A stretch of 34,394 nucleotides of DNA from Acetatifactor sp. (GTDB taxonomy: Bacteria; Bacillota; Clostridia; Lachnospirales; Lachnospiraceae), in assembly GCA_022511385.1 (NCBI GenBank), contig JAFLRN010000025.1, positions 1-34,394 on the forward strand. Reading direction: 5' to 3'. The number at the start of each line of letters is the position of its first letter. Position 1 is the first letter of the stretch. A model generated the notes under the pieces. It had not been told where the DNA came from. It saw nothing but the letters and a program-made list of their open reading frames with translations, and did no database searches. The position numbers were made by a program, and so were the translations under genes. This document shows positions 8,538 to 15,368 of this stretch, piece by piece.

Positions 8538-8822
8538 CTAATTCTTCCCATACAGGCATTTGCTGCTGACCCCGGGAATCATGCCAAGCTTGCCGGAGAG
8601 CGCGCTGATCACGCTCTGGGGAGCATCCAGCACTATGCTGATAATGTTCATCTCCTTCTCCCGGTAGGGAATCCCCATCCTGCCCACGATATAAGCACTA
8701 TATTCATGCAGCAGTCCGTTAATACGGGCTGCTGTTTCTGTATCTTCCACGATAATGCCCATGAGGGCAACCCTGGACTGTACTGCATTTTTCTCCGTAG
8801 CTTCTTGTGTCATCCCTTCCAT
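8538..8822 (-). CDS. TM1266-type iron-only hydrogenase system putative regulator
   Basis: The small protein (94 residues from the ATG at 8822) matches the ACT-like TM1266 family pattern: VALMGIIVED, GLLHEYSAYIVGRMG, IISIVLDA and the near-invariant ALSGKLGMIPGVSSK end. The family is found next to HydE/HydG/HydF [FeFe]-hydrogenase maturation genes in many anaerobes and is thought to be a ligand-binding regulator; its mechanism is unproven. The ATG at 8822 follows AAGGAGTACGCAA, a strong ribosome binding site; a frame open to 8915 has no such site. No hydrogenase gene lies in the window. It follows an ABC transporter pair on the same strand, which may hint at a shared ligand. Confidence 0.87.
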   Translation of the reverse strand: MEGMTQEATEKNAVQSRVALMGIIVEDTETAARINGLLHEYSAYIVGRMGIPYREKEMNIISIVLDAPQSVISALSGKLGMIPGVSSKCLYGKN

Positions 8823-8997
8823 TTGCGTACTCCTTTTGCGATTACATATTGTCTGTGCCGTGCCTGAGTTATTGACATGACATGCCACATCCAACATGCC
8901 GTATCTGTCATGCATGCTTATTGTCTTGTTATCATGTATGTTTGCTTATCATACATGTCTTACTTGCCTGGCATGTCTTTTTCGTCGTTCAAGCAGC

Positions 8998-10392
8998 TTA
9001 TATATGGGTAGCAATGATCAACGTCCTCCCCTGCTGCTTCTGTCGGATATAGTCTTCAGCCCGGCGCTTCGTTTCCTCATCCATGCCGGTGAAGGGTTCG
9101 TCCAGAAGGATCAGTCCTGCTTCCGCTTCCATAGCCCTGACCAGGGCCACCCGGCGCTTCATGCCGCCGCTTAAGTCGGCGCAGGGTTTCTGAAGGTCCT
9201 CTGGCTCCAGCAGACAGTTAAGCGCCGCCGCCGCCCTGGAAGGGTCTCCGGTGATCATCTCCGCATTTTTCAGAGCACTGTATTCCATACAGAGCCGATC
9301 TTCCTGGAAGACCATACTCACCGTCACGGGCACATGAACCTCACCGCTGTCCACGGCTGTGAGTCCTGCCAAAATCCGTAACAGCGTGGTCTTGCCGCTG
9401 CCGGAAGGTGTTCTCAGATAATAAGTCTTTCCTGGCTCATAGCCGGCAGACAGTTGGCTGATCACTGACTTCCGGCCCTTTCCCTCCGGTAGTTCAAAGC
9501 TTTTCTCCACCTGGCTGAGTGTTACCGGCCCAGCCGACTCCCCGGCTCCGTTTACAGAACGGCTACGCGGATCCCGAACGCTGTCGGGAGCGGTACAGGC
9601 TGGCTGCCATGCGAAAAATTGCTTTGTACAAAAAAGAATAAAGTGTTCAAACAGGACGCTCAGCAGGATCACCGCCGCCGTCCAGGCGAACACTCCCGCG
9701 GTGTCCAGATAGATTTTGGACAGATACAGCTGGCCGCCGATGGACATGGCCGGCGTGCCGATGACCTCCGCCGCCACCCCTGATTTCCAGCACATGCCCA
9801 GGGACAGTTTCATGCCACTGTTTAAAAAGGGTCTCAGGGACGGCCGGTAGATATAGAAAAATCTGGTGGAGAAGGGCAGTCGGAATACCGTTGCCATCTC
9901 CAAAAGCTCCCTGTCCGTACTCTTCAGGCCTTCCAGAGTGTTTAGATAAATATTTGGAAGCACCACCAGAAAACAGATGGATACCGCCAAAAAGGACGAC
10001 CCCCACCAAATCAGCAAAAGCACCACAAAGGAGGCCACGGGAACGGCCTTTAAAAGGCTCATCATGGGACCAAACAGCTGCTCCACCAGTGGGAAACGGC
10101 CTGCCAGCGCCGCCAGCGCCACCCCTGCCAGAAAGCCTGCCAGGAATCCCGCGCCAATGCGAAGCAGGCTCATGCCCGCCGTGGCGTAAAAGTCCGTCTC
10201 ACCCAACAGCTCTATCAGCCTCAGAAGCGTTTTCCAGGGACTCACCATCAGAATTACATTATCTACCGCCATGGCTAACAGCTGCCACACCAGAAGCCAA
10301 AAAGCGATCACCACTGCCTTTTTTCCCAGCCTGCGTATTTTGTTTTTCTTGTCTTGTAAAACCTTGCCCTGCTCCTCCAAAATCCTGTTCAT
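8998..10392 (-). CDS. ABC transporter permease fused to ATP-binding domain (nitrate/sulfonate/thiamine-precursor type)
   Basis: The 464-residue single chain joins two parts. Residues 25-260 are a SsuC/ThiX-like permease with the EAA-loop region EGLKSTDRELLEMATVFR near 154-171. Residues 288-464 are an ABC ATPase. The ATPase has Walker A TPSGSGKTT (328-336, the first Gly replaced by Thr), Q-loop Gln363, signature LSGGM (407-411), Walker B LILLDEP (427-433) and the H-loop His463. The protein stops one residue after that His, without the usual 20 or more C-terminal residues. A segment in another frame follows the stop (SCLNDEKDMPGK), so a frameshift is possible but unproven. It works with the lipoprotein encoded upstream. 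Substrate unknown. Confidence 0.88.
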   Translation of the reverse strand: MNRILEEQGKVLQDKKNKIRRLGKKAVVIAFWLLVWQLLAMAVDNVILMVSPWKTLLRLIELLGETDFYATAGMSLLRIGAGFLAGFLAGVALAALAGRFPLVEQLFGPMMSLLKAVPVASFVVLLLIWWGSSFLAVSICFLVVLPNIYLNTLEGLKSTDRELLEMATVFRLPFSTRFFYIYRPSLRPFLNSGMKLSLGMCWKSGVAAEVIGTPAMSIGGQLYLSKIYLDTAGVFAWTAAVILLSVLFEHFILFCTKQFFAWQPACTAPDSVRDPRSRSVNGAGESAGPVTLSQVEKSFELPEGKGRKSVISQLSAGYEPGKTYYLRTPSGSGKTTLLRILAGLTAVDSGEVHVPVTVSMVFQEDRLCMEYSALKNAEMITGDPSRAAAALNCLLEPEDLQKPCADLSGGMKRRVALVRAMEAEAGLILLDEPFTGMDEETKRRAEDYIRQKQQGRTLIIATHI

Positions 10393-10493
10393 TCCTTTCC
10401 GAACTGTTGCGCATTATCGCTGGCAATGAACAGACACAACAGTCACAACATCTAAGAAACTGCTTGCGCCCCAGAGATAGATACGGTATATTA

Positions 10494-10535
10494 GAGAAAG
10501 AAAAGGAGCAACCGCCCACAAAGTGGTTAGCCTCC
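10494..10535 (-). terminator. Terminator between the binding-protein and permease-ATPase genes
   Basis: On the minus strand GGAG-GCTAACC-CAC pairs back to GTG-GGTTGC-CTCC (10505-10535), followed by TTTTCTTTCTC. This is a second hairpin after the one at 10546-10588, so expression of the permease-ATPase probably depends on readthrough or a separate promoter. Confidence 0.65.
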
Positions 10536-10545
10536 CGTAGACTAT

Positions 10546-10588
10546 AATAAGCCTACCCTCACCGGCCAAGTGACAAGGTAGGCTTATT
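10546..10588 (-). terminator. Stem-loop directly after the solute-binding lipoprotein gene
   Basis: A perfect 12-bp inverted repeat (AATAAGCCTACC at 10546-10557 with GGTAGGCTTATT at 10577-10588) encloses a smaller TCAC/GTGA stem. It begins 7 bases after the lipoprotein stop. The arms are AT-ended, as in terminators active on both strands. Confidence 0.65.
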
Positions 10589-10594
10589 TATTTT

Positions 10595-11617
10595 CTAATA
10601 ATAAAAATCATCCCCCGGAACCTGGCCGCCGACCATGGCAGCGTCAAAGCCCGCAAGAACCTCCAGATATCCTGACAATGCGGTCTTCATCTCCTCTCCT
10701 GTGACGCAGACAATATTGCAGTTAGGAATTGCCTGCCTGGCAATGGGCTCCTTTGCAACGATCCCCTGTGCCACAGCCAGTGCTGCTCCGGTATCGGGAT
10801 CTGAATTGATGGCAGCCACACTTTCCGCATGCTCCTCCAGAAAGGCTTTGACAGTCTCGGGATGCTCCTCCAGAAACGCCTTCCGCACGACGGTAACGCC
10901 GGTAACCATACCGCTGCCGCTCTCTCCCTGCACCTTGTTCCACTCTTCGTTCAAATCCAGCGCCACATGCAGCTCCTGGTTTTGTAACAGAGCCGCCGTC
11001 ACAAAGGGCTGCGGAAGCAGGCCGATTGCCGCGGGATCCTCCGCCAGCACTGCCGCTACCTCAGTGGCCTCGGACTTAAACTCCAATGTATAGTCGCCCT
11101 CGGACAGACCGCTCTCCTGCAGCACATAGCGCAGGGACGCCTCGGGCGTTGTGCCCATACCGGTGAGATAGATGGTCTTTCCGGCAAGATCTGCAACAGA
11201 ATTGATCTCAGTGCTGCCTGTTACAATATAAAGCACACCAAGAGTGTTCACATCGATGGCAACCACGCCGCCTTCCGTTCTCTGGTAGAGCACTGCCGCC
11301 ACGTTCGCAGGCACCAGGGCAATATCCAGATCTCCCTGGACCATCAGGGGCAGAAGCTCATCCGCGCCCACAGCCATCCGAAAATCGTAGGTGTCATCAG
11401 TCTCTCCTTTTTCCGCTTTGTCCATCAAAAACAGGATTCCCATGGAGGTAGGCCCCTTCAGGGAACCTACTTTGACATTTACAGGTTCCTTCTTTCCGCA
11501 GCCTGCAAACAGGCCGCAGATCAGCGCGATGCCCAGGGCCAGCGCTGCAAAACTCCTAAAACTCTTTGCCGTCTTGCTTTTTGTCATCGTCTTGTTTTTT
11601 GTGCTTTCTCTTCTCAT
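10595..11617 (-). CDS. ABC transporter substrate-binding lipoprotein, NMT1/THI5/SsuA-like
   Basis: The 340-residue exported protein has a type II signal peptide: basic N-terminus, hydrophobic stretch at about 21-38 and lipobox FAGC with Cys40. The mature part has the two-lobed periplasmic-binding fold pattern of the NMT1/SsuA group (VKVGSLKGPTSMG, LDIALVPANVAA, LAGKTIYLTGMG). The ligand could be a pyrimidine precursor, sulfonate or other small molecule; the sequence does not decide. The ATG at 11617 follows AAGGAG at nine bases; a frame open to 11674 lacks a good site. The partner permease-ATPase lies downstream beyond two hairpins. A GC-rich leader of about 150 bases precedes it. Confidence 0.87.
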   Translation of the reverse strand: MRRESTKNKTMTKSKTAKSFRSFAALALGIALICGLFAGCGKKEPVNVKVGSLKGPTSMGILFLMDKAEKGETDDTYDFRMAVGADELLPLMVQGDLDIALVPANVAAVLYQRTEGGVVAIDVNTLGVLYIVTGSTEINSVADLAGKTIYLTGMGTTPEASLRYVLQESGLSEGDYTLEFKSEATEVAAVLAEDPAAIGLLPQPFVTAALLQNQELHVALDLNEEWNKVQGESGSGMVTGVTVVRKAFLEEHPETVKAFLEEHAESVAAINSDPDTGAALAVAQGIVAKEPIARQAIPNCNIVCVTGEEMKTALSGYLEVLAGFDAAMVGGQVPGDDFYY

Positions 11618-11772
11618 ACTTCTCTTCTCCTTATGTCCCGCTTCCGGGGATATTCTTTCGACAAATCCGGGCACAAAAAATAAGCCCTTTCCGCTCAGAA
11701 CGAATCTTTGCAGGTCAGAATCTGCCGTCCGATCCCGGTCAGCCTAAGCTTCCCGGTCTCGGTGACAGTATA
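11618..11772 (-). promoter_or_regulatory. Leader of the solute-binding lipoprotein gene with extended -10
   Basis: Minus strand TGT-TATACT (-10 at 11767-11772, extended TGn) has no good -35. About 150 bases of GC-rich leader follow, with small stems such as GCAG/CTGC, and GGGC/GCCC enclosing a T6 run. No known riboswitch consensus (TPP, guanidine-I, SAM) was recognised. A cis-acting RNA is possible. Confidence 0.3.
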
Positions 11773-11860
11773 ACACATTTTTCAAGATATTGCTACCCCT
11801 AATACCATTTCAAACAGTTTGTTTTGTTTATTTGTTACTGTGCACGTCATGCTTCATTCA

Positions 11861-12016
11861 GGCCAGAACTGGCAATGTCCTTCCGGCAGACCGCCTAAGC
11901 ACGTCGGCACTTGGCGAGGTACTGTCGAGCCAGCTCTGCCACGCAGAGCTTGTGTCCGTGAACGTGCGGAGCCGAGCGGGAGCACGTCTGCCAGAAGGAC
12001 ATTGACAGGGCTGGCC
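11861..12016 (-). repeat. Conserved-core palindromic element, copy C
   Basis: This lies 51 bases downstream of the symporter stop. Outer arms: GGCCAG (11861) with CTGGCC (12016), CAATGTCCTTC (11873-11883) with GAAGGACATTG (11994-12004), and GGCAGAC (11885-11891) with GTCTGCC (11986-11992). The 94-base core on the minus strand begins with GCTCCCGCTCGG and ends with CCGACGTGCTT, matching the core ends of the copies at 30480-30615 and 30731-30876. The inner stem GCACGT/ACGTGC replaces GGACGT/ACGTCC of the other copies, a compensatory change. From 11773 to 11860 nothing else is recognisable. Confidence 0.8.
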
Positions 12017-12067
12017 GTCACTCGTAAGAGGTTGTGTGAACAATAACGTTTATTTCTGCTTCTATTC

Positions 12068-13600
12068 CTACTTCCCCAAACTCGTCTTCTGAGTCACCAC
12101 GGTCTCCTTCTCATAGCATGCAAAAGCATTCTCCACAAGCTCTTTGTCCGGTTTCGGAGTGATAAGGCTCACCACCGGCACGATCACAAGGCCGGCCAGC
12201 ATGGCAATGGCGCCGCAGTTGATGGGCGACTGCAGGATGGCAGGGAAATAAGCCTTCCAGAAAATATTTGCTACCATCAAAATAGAGCTGAACAGGAAGC
12301 TTACCCAGCAGGCAGCCTTTGTGACCCTCTTGCTGTAGAGGGAATACAGGAAGGGTGCCAGGAATGCACCTGCCAGCGCACCCCAAGACACTCCCATGAG
12401 CTGTGCGATAAAGGTAACAGAACTCTTGTACTGGATCAGCGCCAGTATGGATGAGATGGCGATGAACACGACCACAAGCAGACGGATGGAGAGTACCTGC
12501 TTCTTCTCATCCATCTTTTTCCAGATCAGTTCCTTTAAAAAGTCAATGGTCAACGTGGAACTGGAAGCCATGACCAGGGATGACAGCGTAGACATGGATG
12601 CCGACAGCACCAGGATCACCACCAACGCGATCAGAAGAGGTGACAGATTGGAAAGCATGGCAGGTATGACGGAATCATAGCCGTTCGCCGCTATATCCAC
12701 CTGGTCTGAGAACAGTCTGCCAAAGCCGCCCAGGAAGTAACATCCGCCAGCCACCACCAGCGCAAACAGTGTTGAGATGATGGTACCTTTCTTAATCGCT
12801 TCCTCATTTTTGATAGCATAAAACTTTTGCACCATCTGGGGCAGTCCCCAGGTCCCCAGGGATGTCAGAATAACTACAAACATCAGGTTCAGAGGATCAG
12901 GTCCGAAGAATGAAGCGAATACTCCGGGTGTGGTTGCCACAGTTTCATCTTCTATTCTTGCAAGTCCATCCAGCGCTGCCATAAAGCCATCTTTGCTGCT
13001 TAGTACTGCCGCGATCACCGCTACGATACCTACCAGCATGATAATGCCCTGAATAAAATCGTTGATGGCAGTTGCCATATAACCGCCCGCAATCACATAG
13101 ATGGCCGTCAACACCGCCATTAAAATGATGCAAACCGAATAATCAATATCGAAAGCCATGCCAAACAGCCGGGATAATCCATTATAAAGGGACGCGGTAT
13201 AAGGGATCAAAAAGATAAAAATAATAACGGAAGCCCCAATTTTTAATGGTTTGCTGCCAAACCTTTCCCCGAAGAACTGGGGCATGGTGGCTGAGTTGAG
13301 CTGCTGGGTCATAAGACGGGTGCGCCGTCCTAAGATCACCCAGGCCAAAAGAGAGCCAATGATGGCATTGCCGATTCCCGCCCAGGTTGCCGAGATACCA
13401 AAACGCCAGCCAAACTGTCCTGCGTAGCCCACAAACACCACCGCCGAAAAATATGAGGTACCGTAGGCAAAAGCGGTAAGCCAGGGTCCTACGGACCGTC
13501 CGCCCAACACGAAGCCGTTTACATCCGTTGCATGCTTGCGGCAGTAGAGGCCAATGCCTACCATCACCGCAAAATAAATAAGTAAAAGTGCCAGTTTCAT
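12068..13600 (-). CDS. Sodium:solute symporter (SSS family)
   Basis: This is a protein of about 510 residues with roughly 13 membrane helices and the SSS (LeuT-fold, PutP/PanF-type) pattern. It has FVLGGRSVGPWLTAFAYG near the N-terminus, AGGYMATAINDFIQGIIML in the middle and SASMSTLSSLVMASSS in the C-terminal half. Role: Na+-coupled uptake of a small solute. Proline, pantothenate or a carboxylate are possible and are not resolved by sequence. The ATG at 13600 follows GGAGGAAACT; an upstream start at 13612 would overlap the ribosome binding site. A promoter with an inverted repeat at its start site lies upstream, suggesting repressor control. Confidence 0.92.
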   Translation of the reverse strand: MKLALLLIYFAVMVGIGLYCRKHATDVNGFVLGGRSVGPWLTAFAYGTSYFSAVVFVGYAGQFGWRFGISATWAGIGNAIIGSLLAWVILGRRTRLMTQQLNSATMPQFFGERFGSKPLKIGASVIIFIFLIPYTASLYNGLSRLFGMAFDIDYSVCIILMAVLTAIYVIAGGYMATAINDFIQGIIMLVGIVAVIAAVLSSKDGFMAALDGLARIEDETVATTPGVFASFFGPDPLNLMFVVILTSLGTWGLPQMVQKFYAIKNEEAIKKGTIISTLFALVVAGGCYFLGGFGRLFSDQVDIAANGYDSVIPAMLSNLSPLLIALVVILVLSASMSTLSSLVMASSSTLTIDFLKELIWKKMDEKKQVLSIRLLVVVFIAISSILALIQYKSSVTFIAQLMGVSWGALAGAFLAPFLYSLYSKRVTKAACWVSFLFSSILMVANIFWKAYFPAILQSPINCGAIAMLAGLVIVPVVSLITPKPDKELVENAFACYEKETVVTQKTSLGK

Positions 13601-13637
13601 AGTTTCCTCCATTCCTATGTAATTTATGAATATGCTT

Positions 13638-13669
13638 CTTTAGTGCTTTGAAAGTTTAAAGCGCTAAAG
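13638..13669 (-). promoter_or_regulatory. Inverted repeat at the symporter transcription start, candidate operator
   Basis: CTTTAG-T-GCTTT (13638-13649) mirrors AAAGC-G-CTAAAG (13658-13669), 12-base arms with one T/G mismatch and an 8-base centre. It begins just after the -10 element, the usual place for a repressor operator. It could instead form a hairpin in the mRNA leader. Confidence 0.5.
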
Positions 13670-13671
13670 CT

Positions 13672-13700
13672 ACTATACCACAAGACCACGGATTATGCAA
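13672..13700 (-). promoter_or_regulatory. Promoter of the sodium:solute symporter
   Basis: Minus strand -35 TTGCAT (13695-13700), 17-bp spacer, -10 TATAGT (13672-13677). Confidence 0.65.
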
Positions 13701-13726
13701 ACCAATTTTTTCACCAAAAGTTTCCA

Positions 13727-13755
13727 ACATATTTTATTTTTCCAGGGTCATAATA
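13727..13755 (+). promoter_or_regulatory. Possible SigG/SigF-type promoter of the spore protein gene
   Basis: CATAATA (13749-13755) fits the forespore -10 CATnnTA, with ACATA (13727-13731) 17 bases upstream as a weak -35. It is placed about 100 bases before the spore protein ATG. Forespore control is expected for this gene family, but the -35 match is poor. Confidence 0.35.
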
Positions 13756-13760
13756 AGACC

Positions 13761-13824
13761 AAGATAAGTCGCAGCAAGCGCTTAAGCTGATTTTTTCAGG
13801 ATAAGTGCGGGCAGCACTTATCTT
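13761..13824 (+). other. Leader with mutually exclusive hairpins before the spore protein gene
   Basis: GCACTTATC (13814-13822) pairs perfectly with GATAAGTGC (13800-13808). The overlapping ACTTATCTT (13816-13824) pairs perfectly with AAGATAAGT (13761-13769). The two 9-bp stems share the same right arm, so only one can form. A T6 run sits between them. Confidence 0.45.
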
Positions 13825-13864
13825 GAAGATAGAGAAAAATCACAAAGTATTGGAGGTGAAAAGA

Positions 13865-14065
13865 ATGTCCGGTAACAGAAGTAATAGAGTAGAGGTGCCT
13901 GAAGCAAAGGCAGCAATGGATCGTTTCAAGACCGAGGTTGCATCCGAGCTGGGTGTAAACCTGAAGGAGGGTTACAACGGTGACCTTACCTCTCGTGAGG
14001 CTGGTTCCATCGGTGGTGAGATGGTTCGTCGTATGATCAAGAAGCAGGAAGAGCAGATGAAGTAA
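13865..14065 (+). CDS. Small acid-soluble spore protein, alpha/beta type
   Basis: The 66-residue protein has the family core: a germination-protease-type motif T23-E24-V25-A26, then ELGV, and the DNA-binding helices around YNGDLTSREAGSIGGEMVRRMI (37-58). Role: coats and protects DNA in the dormant spore and is degraded at germination. The ATG at 13865 follows GGAGGTGAAAAGA; an upstream ATG at 13805 lacks such a site and would put the leader hairpin inside the gene. It is monocistronic with its own terminator. It shows that the organism is, or descends from, a spore-former. Confidence 0.96.
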   Translation: MSGNRSNRVEVPEAKAAMDRFKTEVASELGVNLKEGYNGDLTSREAGSIGGEMVRRMIKKQEEQMK

Positions 14066-14101
14066 GGCTCCCCGAGCTGACGAATAAGACATGAAAAGAG
14101 A

Positions 14102-14142
14102 CGGTGTGGCTTCCCTTGGGGAGCTGCACCGCTTCTTTTTTG
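14102..14142 (+). terminator. Terminator of the spore protein gene
   Basis: CGGTG/CACCG closes an inner stem GCT-CCC/GGG-AGC (one bulged T) with a TTG loop, followed by CTTCTTTTTTG. Confidence 0.8.
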
Positions 14143-14180
14143 ATATGATTCGGAATAATAGCCTCCTGTTTTTGTACACT

Positions 14181-15065
14181 TCAAGTATTCTTGTATTCGC
14201 TCTCCCAAACACTTTTTACACAGGTGACGCGGGGCTGCAAAAAGCCCTGGTGCGGAATTCCTTCCCCGTTTCGTCCGTTCTTGCACAAGGGTATCAGCGC
14301 TGTCATCACCCCCTGCATATCAGGTATCCGCTGCTGTGGCTTTTCAGCGGTACAGGCATTGATCACCCGTCCCAGCTTACCGGCGCAGTTTTTTCCGGCT
14401 ATGACTTCCAAAGTCCTACCCAGCCCATACACGTCACTTGCAAAAGACAAAATGCCGCCCTCTTCAAGCTGTTCCGGCGCTGCATAGCCCGGAGTGCCAG
14501 CCCTTGCGCCGTCAGGCTGCCGCAGATTACAGGCACAGCCCATATCAAGCAGCTTCACCCTGCCGTCCTGGCGGATCATGATGTTTGCCGGTTTTACATC
14601 CCGATACAGTATGGGATCCGGCAGCTGGTGTAAGAACCTCAGCCCCTCCGCAAGCTCCATTCCAATCCTGGCCGTCTGTGCCCGGGAAAGAGCGCCCCTG
14701 CGCCGTAGAAGCTCCTCCAAACTGCTTCCACTGACATACTCCATGAGCAGGAAAGTGCTTTCTCCCTCGTCCCACAGGTCACGGAACCTGGGAAACAGAG
14801 GGTGATCCATGGCCGCCAGCAGGCTGCCTTCCCAGTGGGCTAAATCCTGTCTGTCGGATACCTTACAGGCAAACAGCATATCAGTCTCTTTCTTCTTTAC
14901 TAAAAGAACCTGGGAGAAGGCTCCCTGCCCAAGCAGCCTTACCGTATGATATCCATGCCGCGCCAGCTGCTCTTTCTTTTCAACAGCAATCTTGTTCTTG
15001 CCCTGTGTTTGTTTTGTGTCTTCTTCTACCCCAGGTTGGATAATTGTATTATTGTTATGATACAT
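14181..15065 (-). CDS. Soluble Hanks-type serine/threonine protein kinase
   Basis: The 294-residue protein is essentially one kinase domain (about 38-260). It has the glycine loop LGQGAF (45-50), ATP-anchoring Lys68 (FACKVS), Glu79 and catalytic loop YRDVKPAN (154-161, Tyr in place of the HRD His). The metal motif is DMG (174-176, Met for Phe) and the activation end is GTPGYAAPE (190-198). There is no membrane helix or PASTA domain, unlike PrkC, so it is a cytoplasmic kinase. A promoter at 15136-15163 excludes the first in-frame ATG (15221). Starts at 15104 and 15065 remain, and 15065 has AAAGGAG upstream. A PP2C-like gene lies about 2.5 kb upstream on the same strand, a likely partner. Confidence 0.9.
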   Translation of the reverse strand: MYHNNNTIIQPGVEEDTKQTQGKNKIAVEKKEQLARHGYHTVRLLGQGAFSQVLLVKKKETDMLFACKVSDRQDLAHWEGSLLAAMDHPLFPRFRDLWDEGESTFLLMEYVSGSSLEELLRRRGALSRAQTARIGMELAEGLRFLHQLPDPILYRDVKPANIMIRQDGRVKLLDMGCACNLRQPDGARAGTPGYAAPEQLEEGGILSFASDVYGLGRTLEVIAGKNCAGKLGRVINACTAEKPQQRIPDMQGVMTALIPLCKNGRNGEGIPHQGFLQPRVTCVKSVWESEYKNT

Positions 15066-15135
15066 TCTTCTCTTGTCTCCTTTCTCATTTTGAACCTTGT
15101 CCATAAGAGTTATGTCATCCTTTGACAGGCTTTTT

Positions 15136-15163
15136 ACTATACGGATAAAAGATATTTTTTCAA
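15136..15163 (-). promoter_or_regulatory. Promoter of the kinase gene
   Basis: Minus strand -35 TTGAAA (15158-15163), 16-bp spacer, -10 TATAGT (15136-15141). Confidence 0.6.
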
Positions 15164-15212
15164 TTCTCAGTGTGCTCTTTTTTCTGATAAACATCCTCAA
15201 AACAGGAACGGC

Positions 15213-15286
15213 ATGATACATTCATGATACACAATTCATTTATTATCAGCAAAGAACATATTCCCACTGTACTTATGAAACAGTGG
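15213..15286 (+). promoter_or_regulatory. Candidate operator sites upstream of the solute-binding lipoprotein gene
   Basis: The 303-base gap between kinase and lipoprotein genes holds two direct ATGATACA repeats 11 bases apart (15213-15220, 15224-15231). It also holds an inverted repeat CCACTGT (15264-15270) / ACAGTGG (15280-15286) with a 9-base centre. One-helical-turn spacing fits protein binding. No convincing plus-strand -35/-10 pair was found. Confidence 0.35.
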
Positions 15287-15368
15287 AATCGGCGAACAGC
15301 ACGATTTGTACAGACAGCTGGGCAAATCGGAAACATAGCTGGGGAAAAAATTAGGAGTAGCCTTATCT

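Noticed and set aside
10393-11772. TPP or guanidine riboswitch linked to the THI5/SsuA-like transporter
   Set aside because: The leader and the inter-gene region lack the conserved motifs of these riboswitches; the inter-gene hairpins read as terminators.
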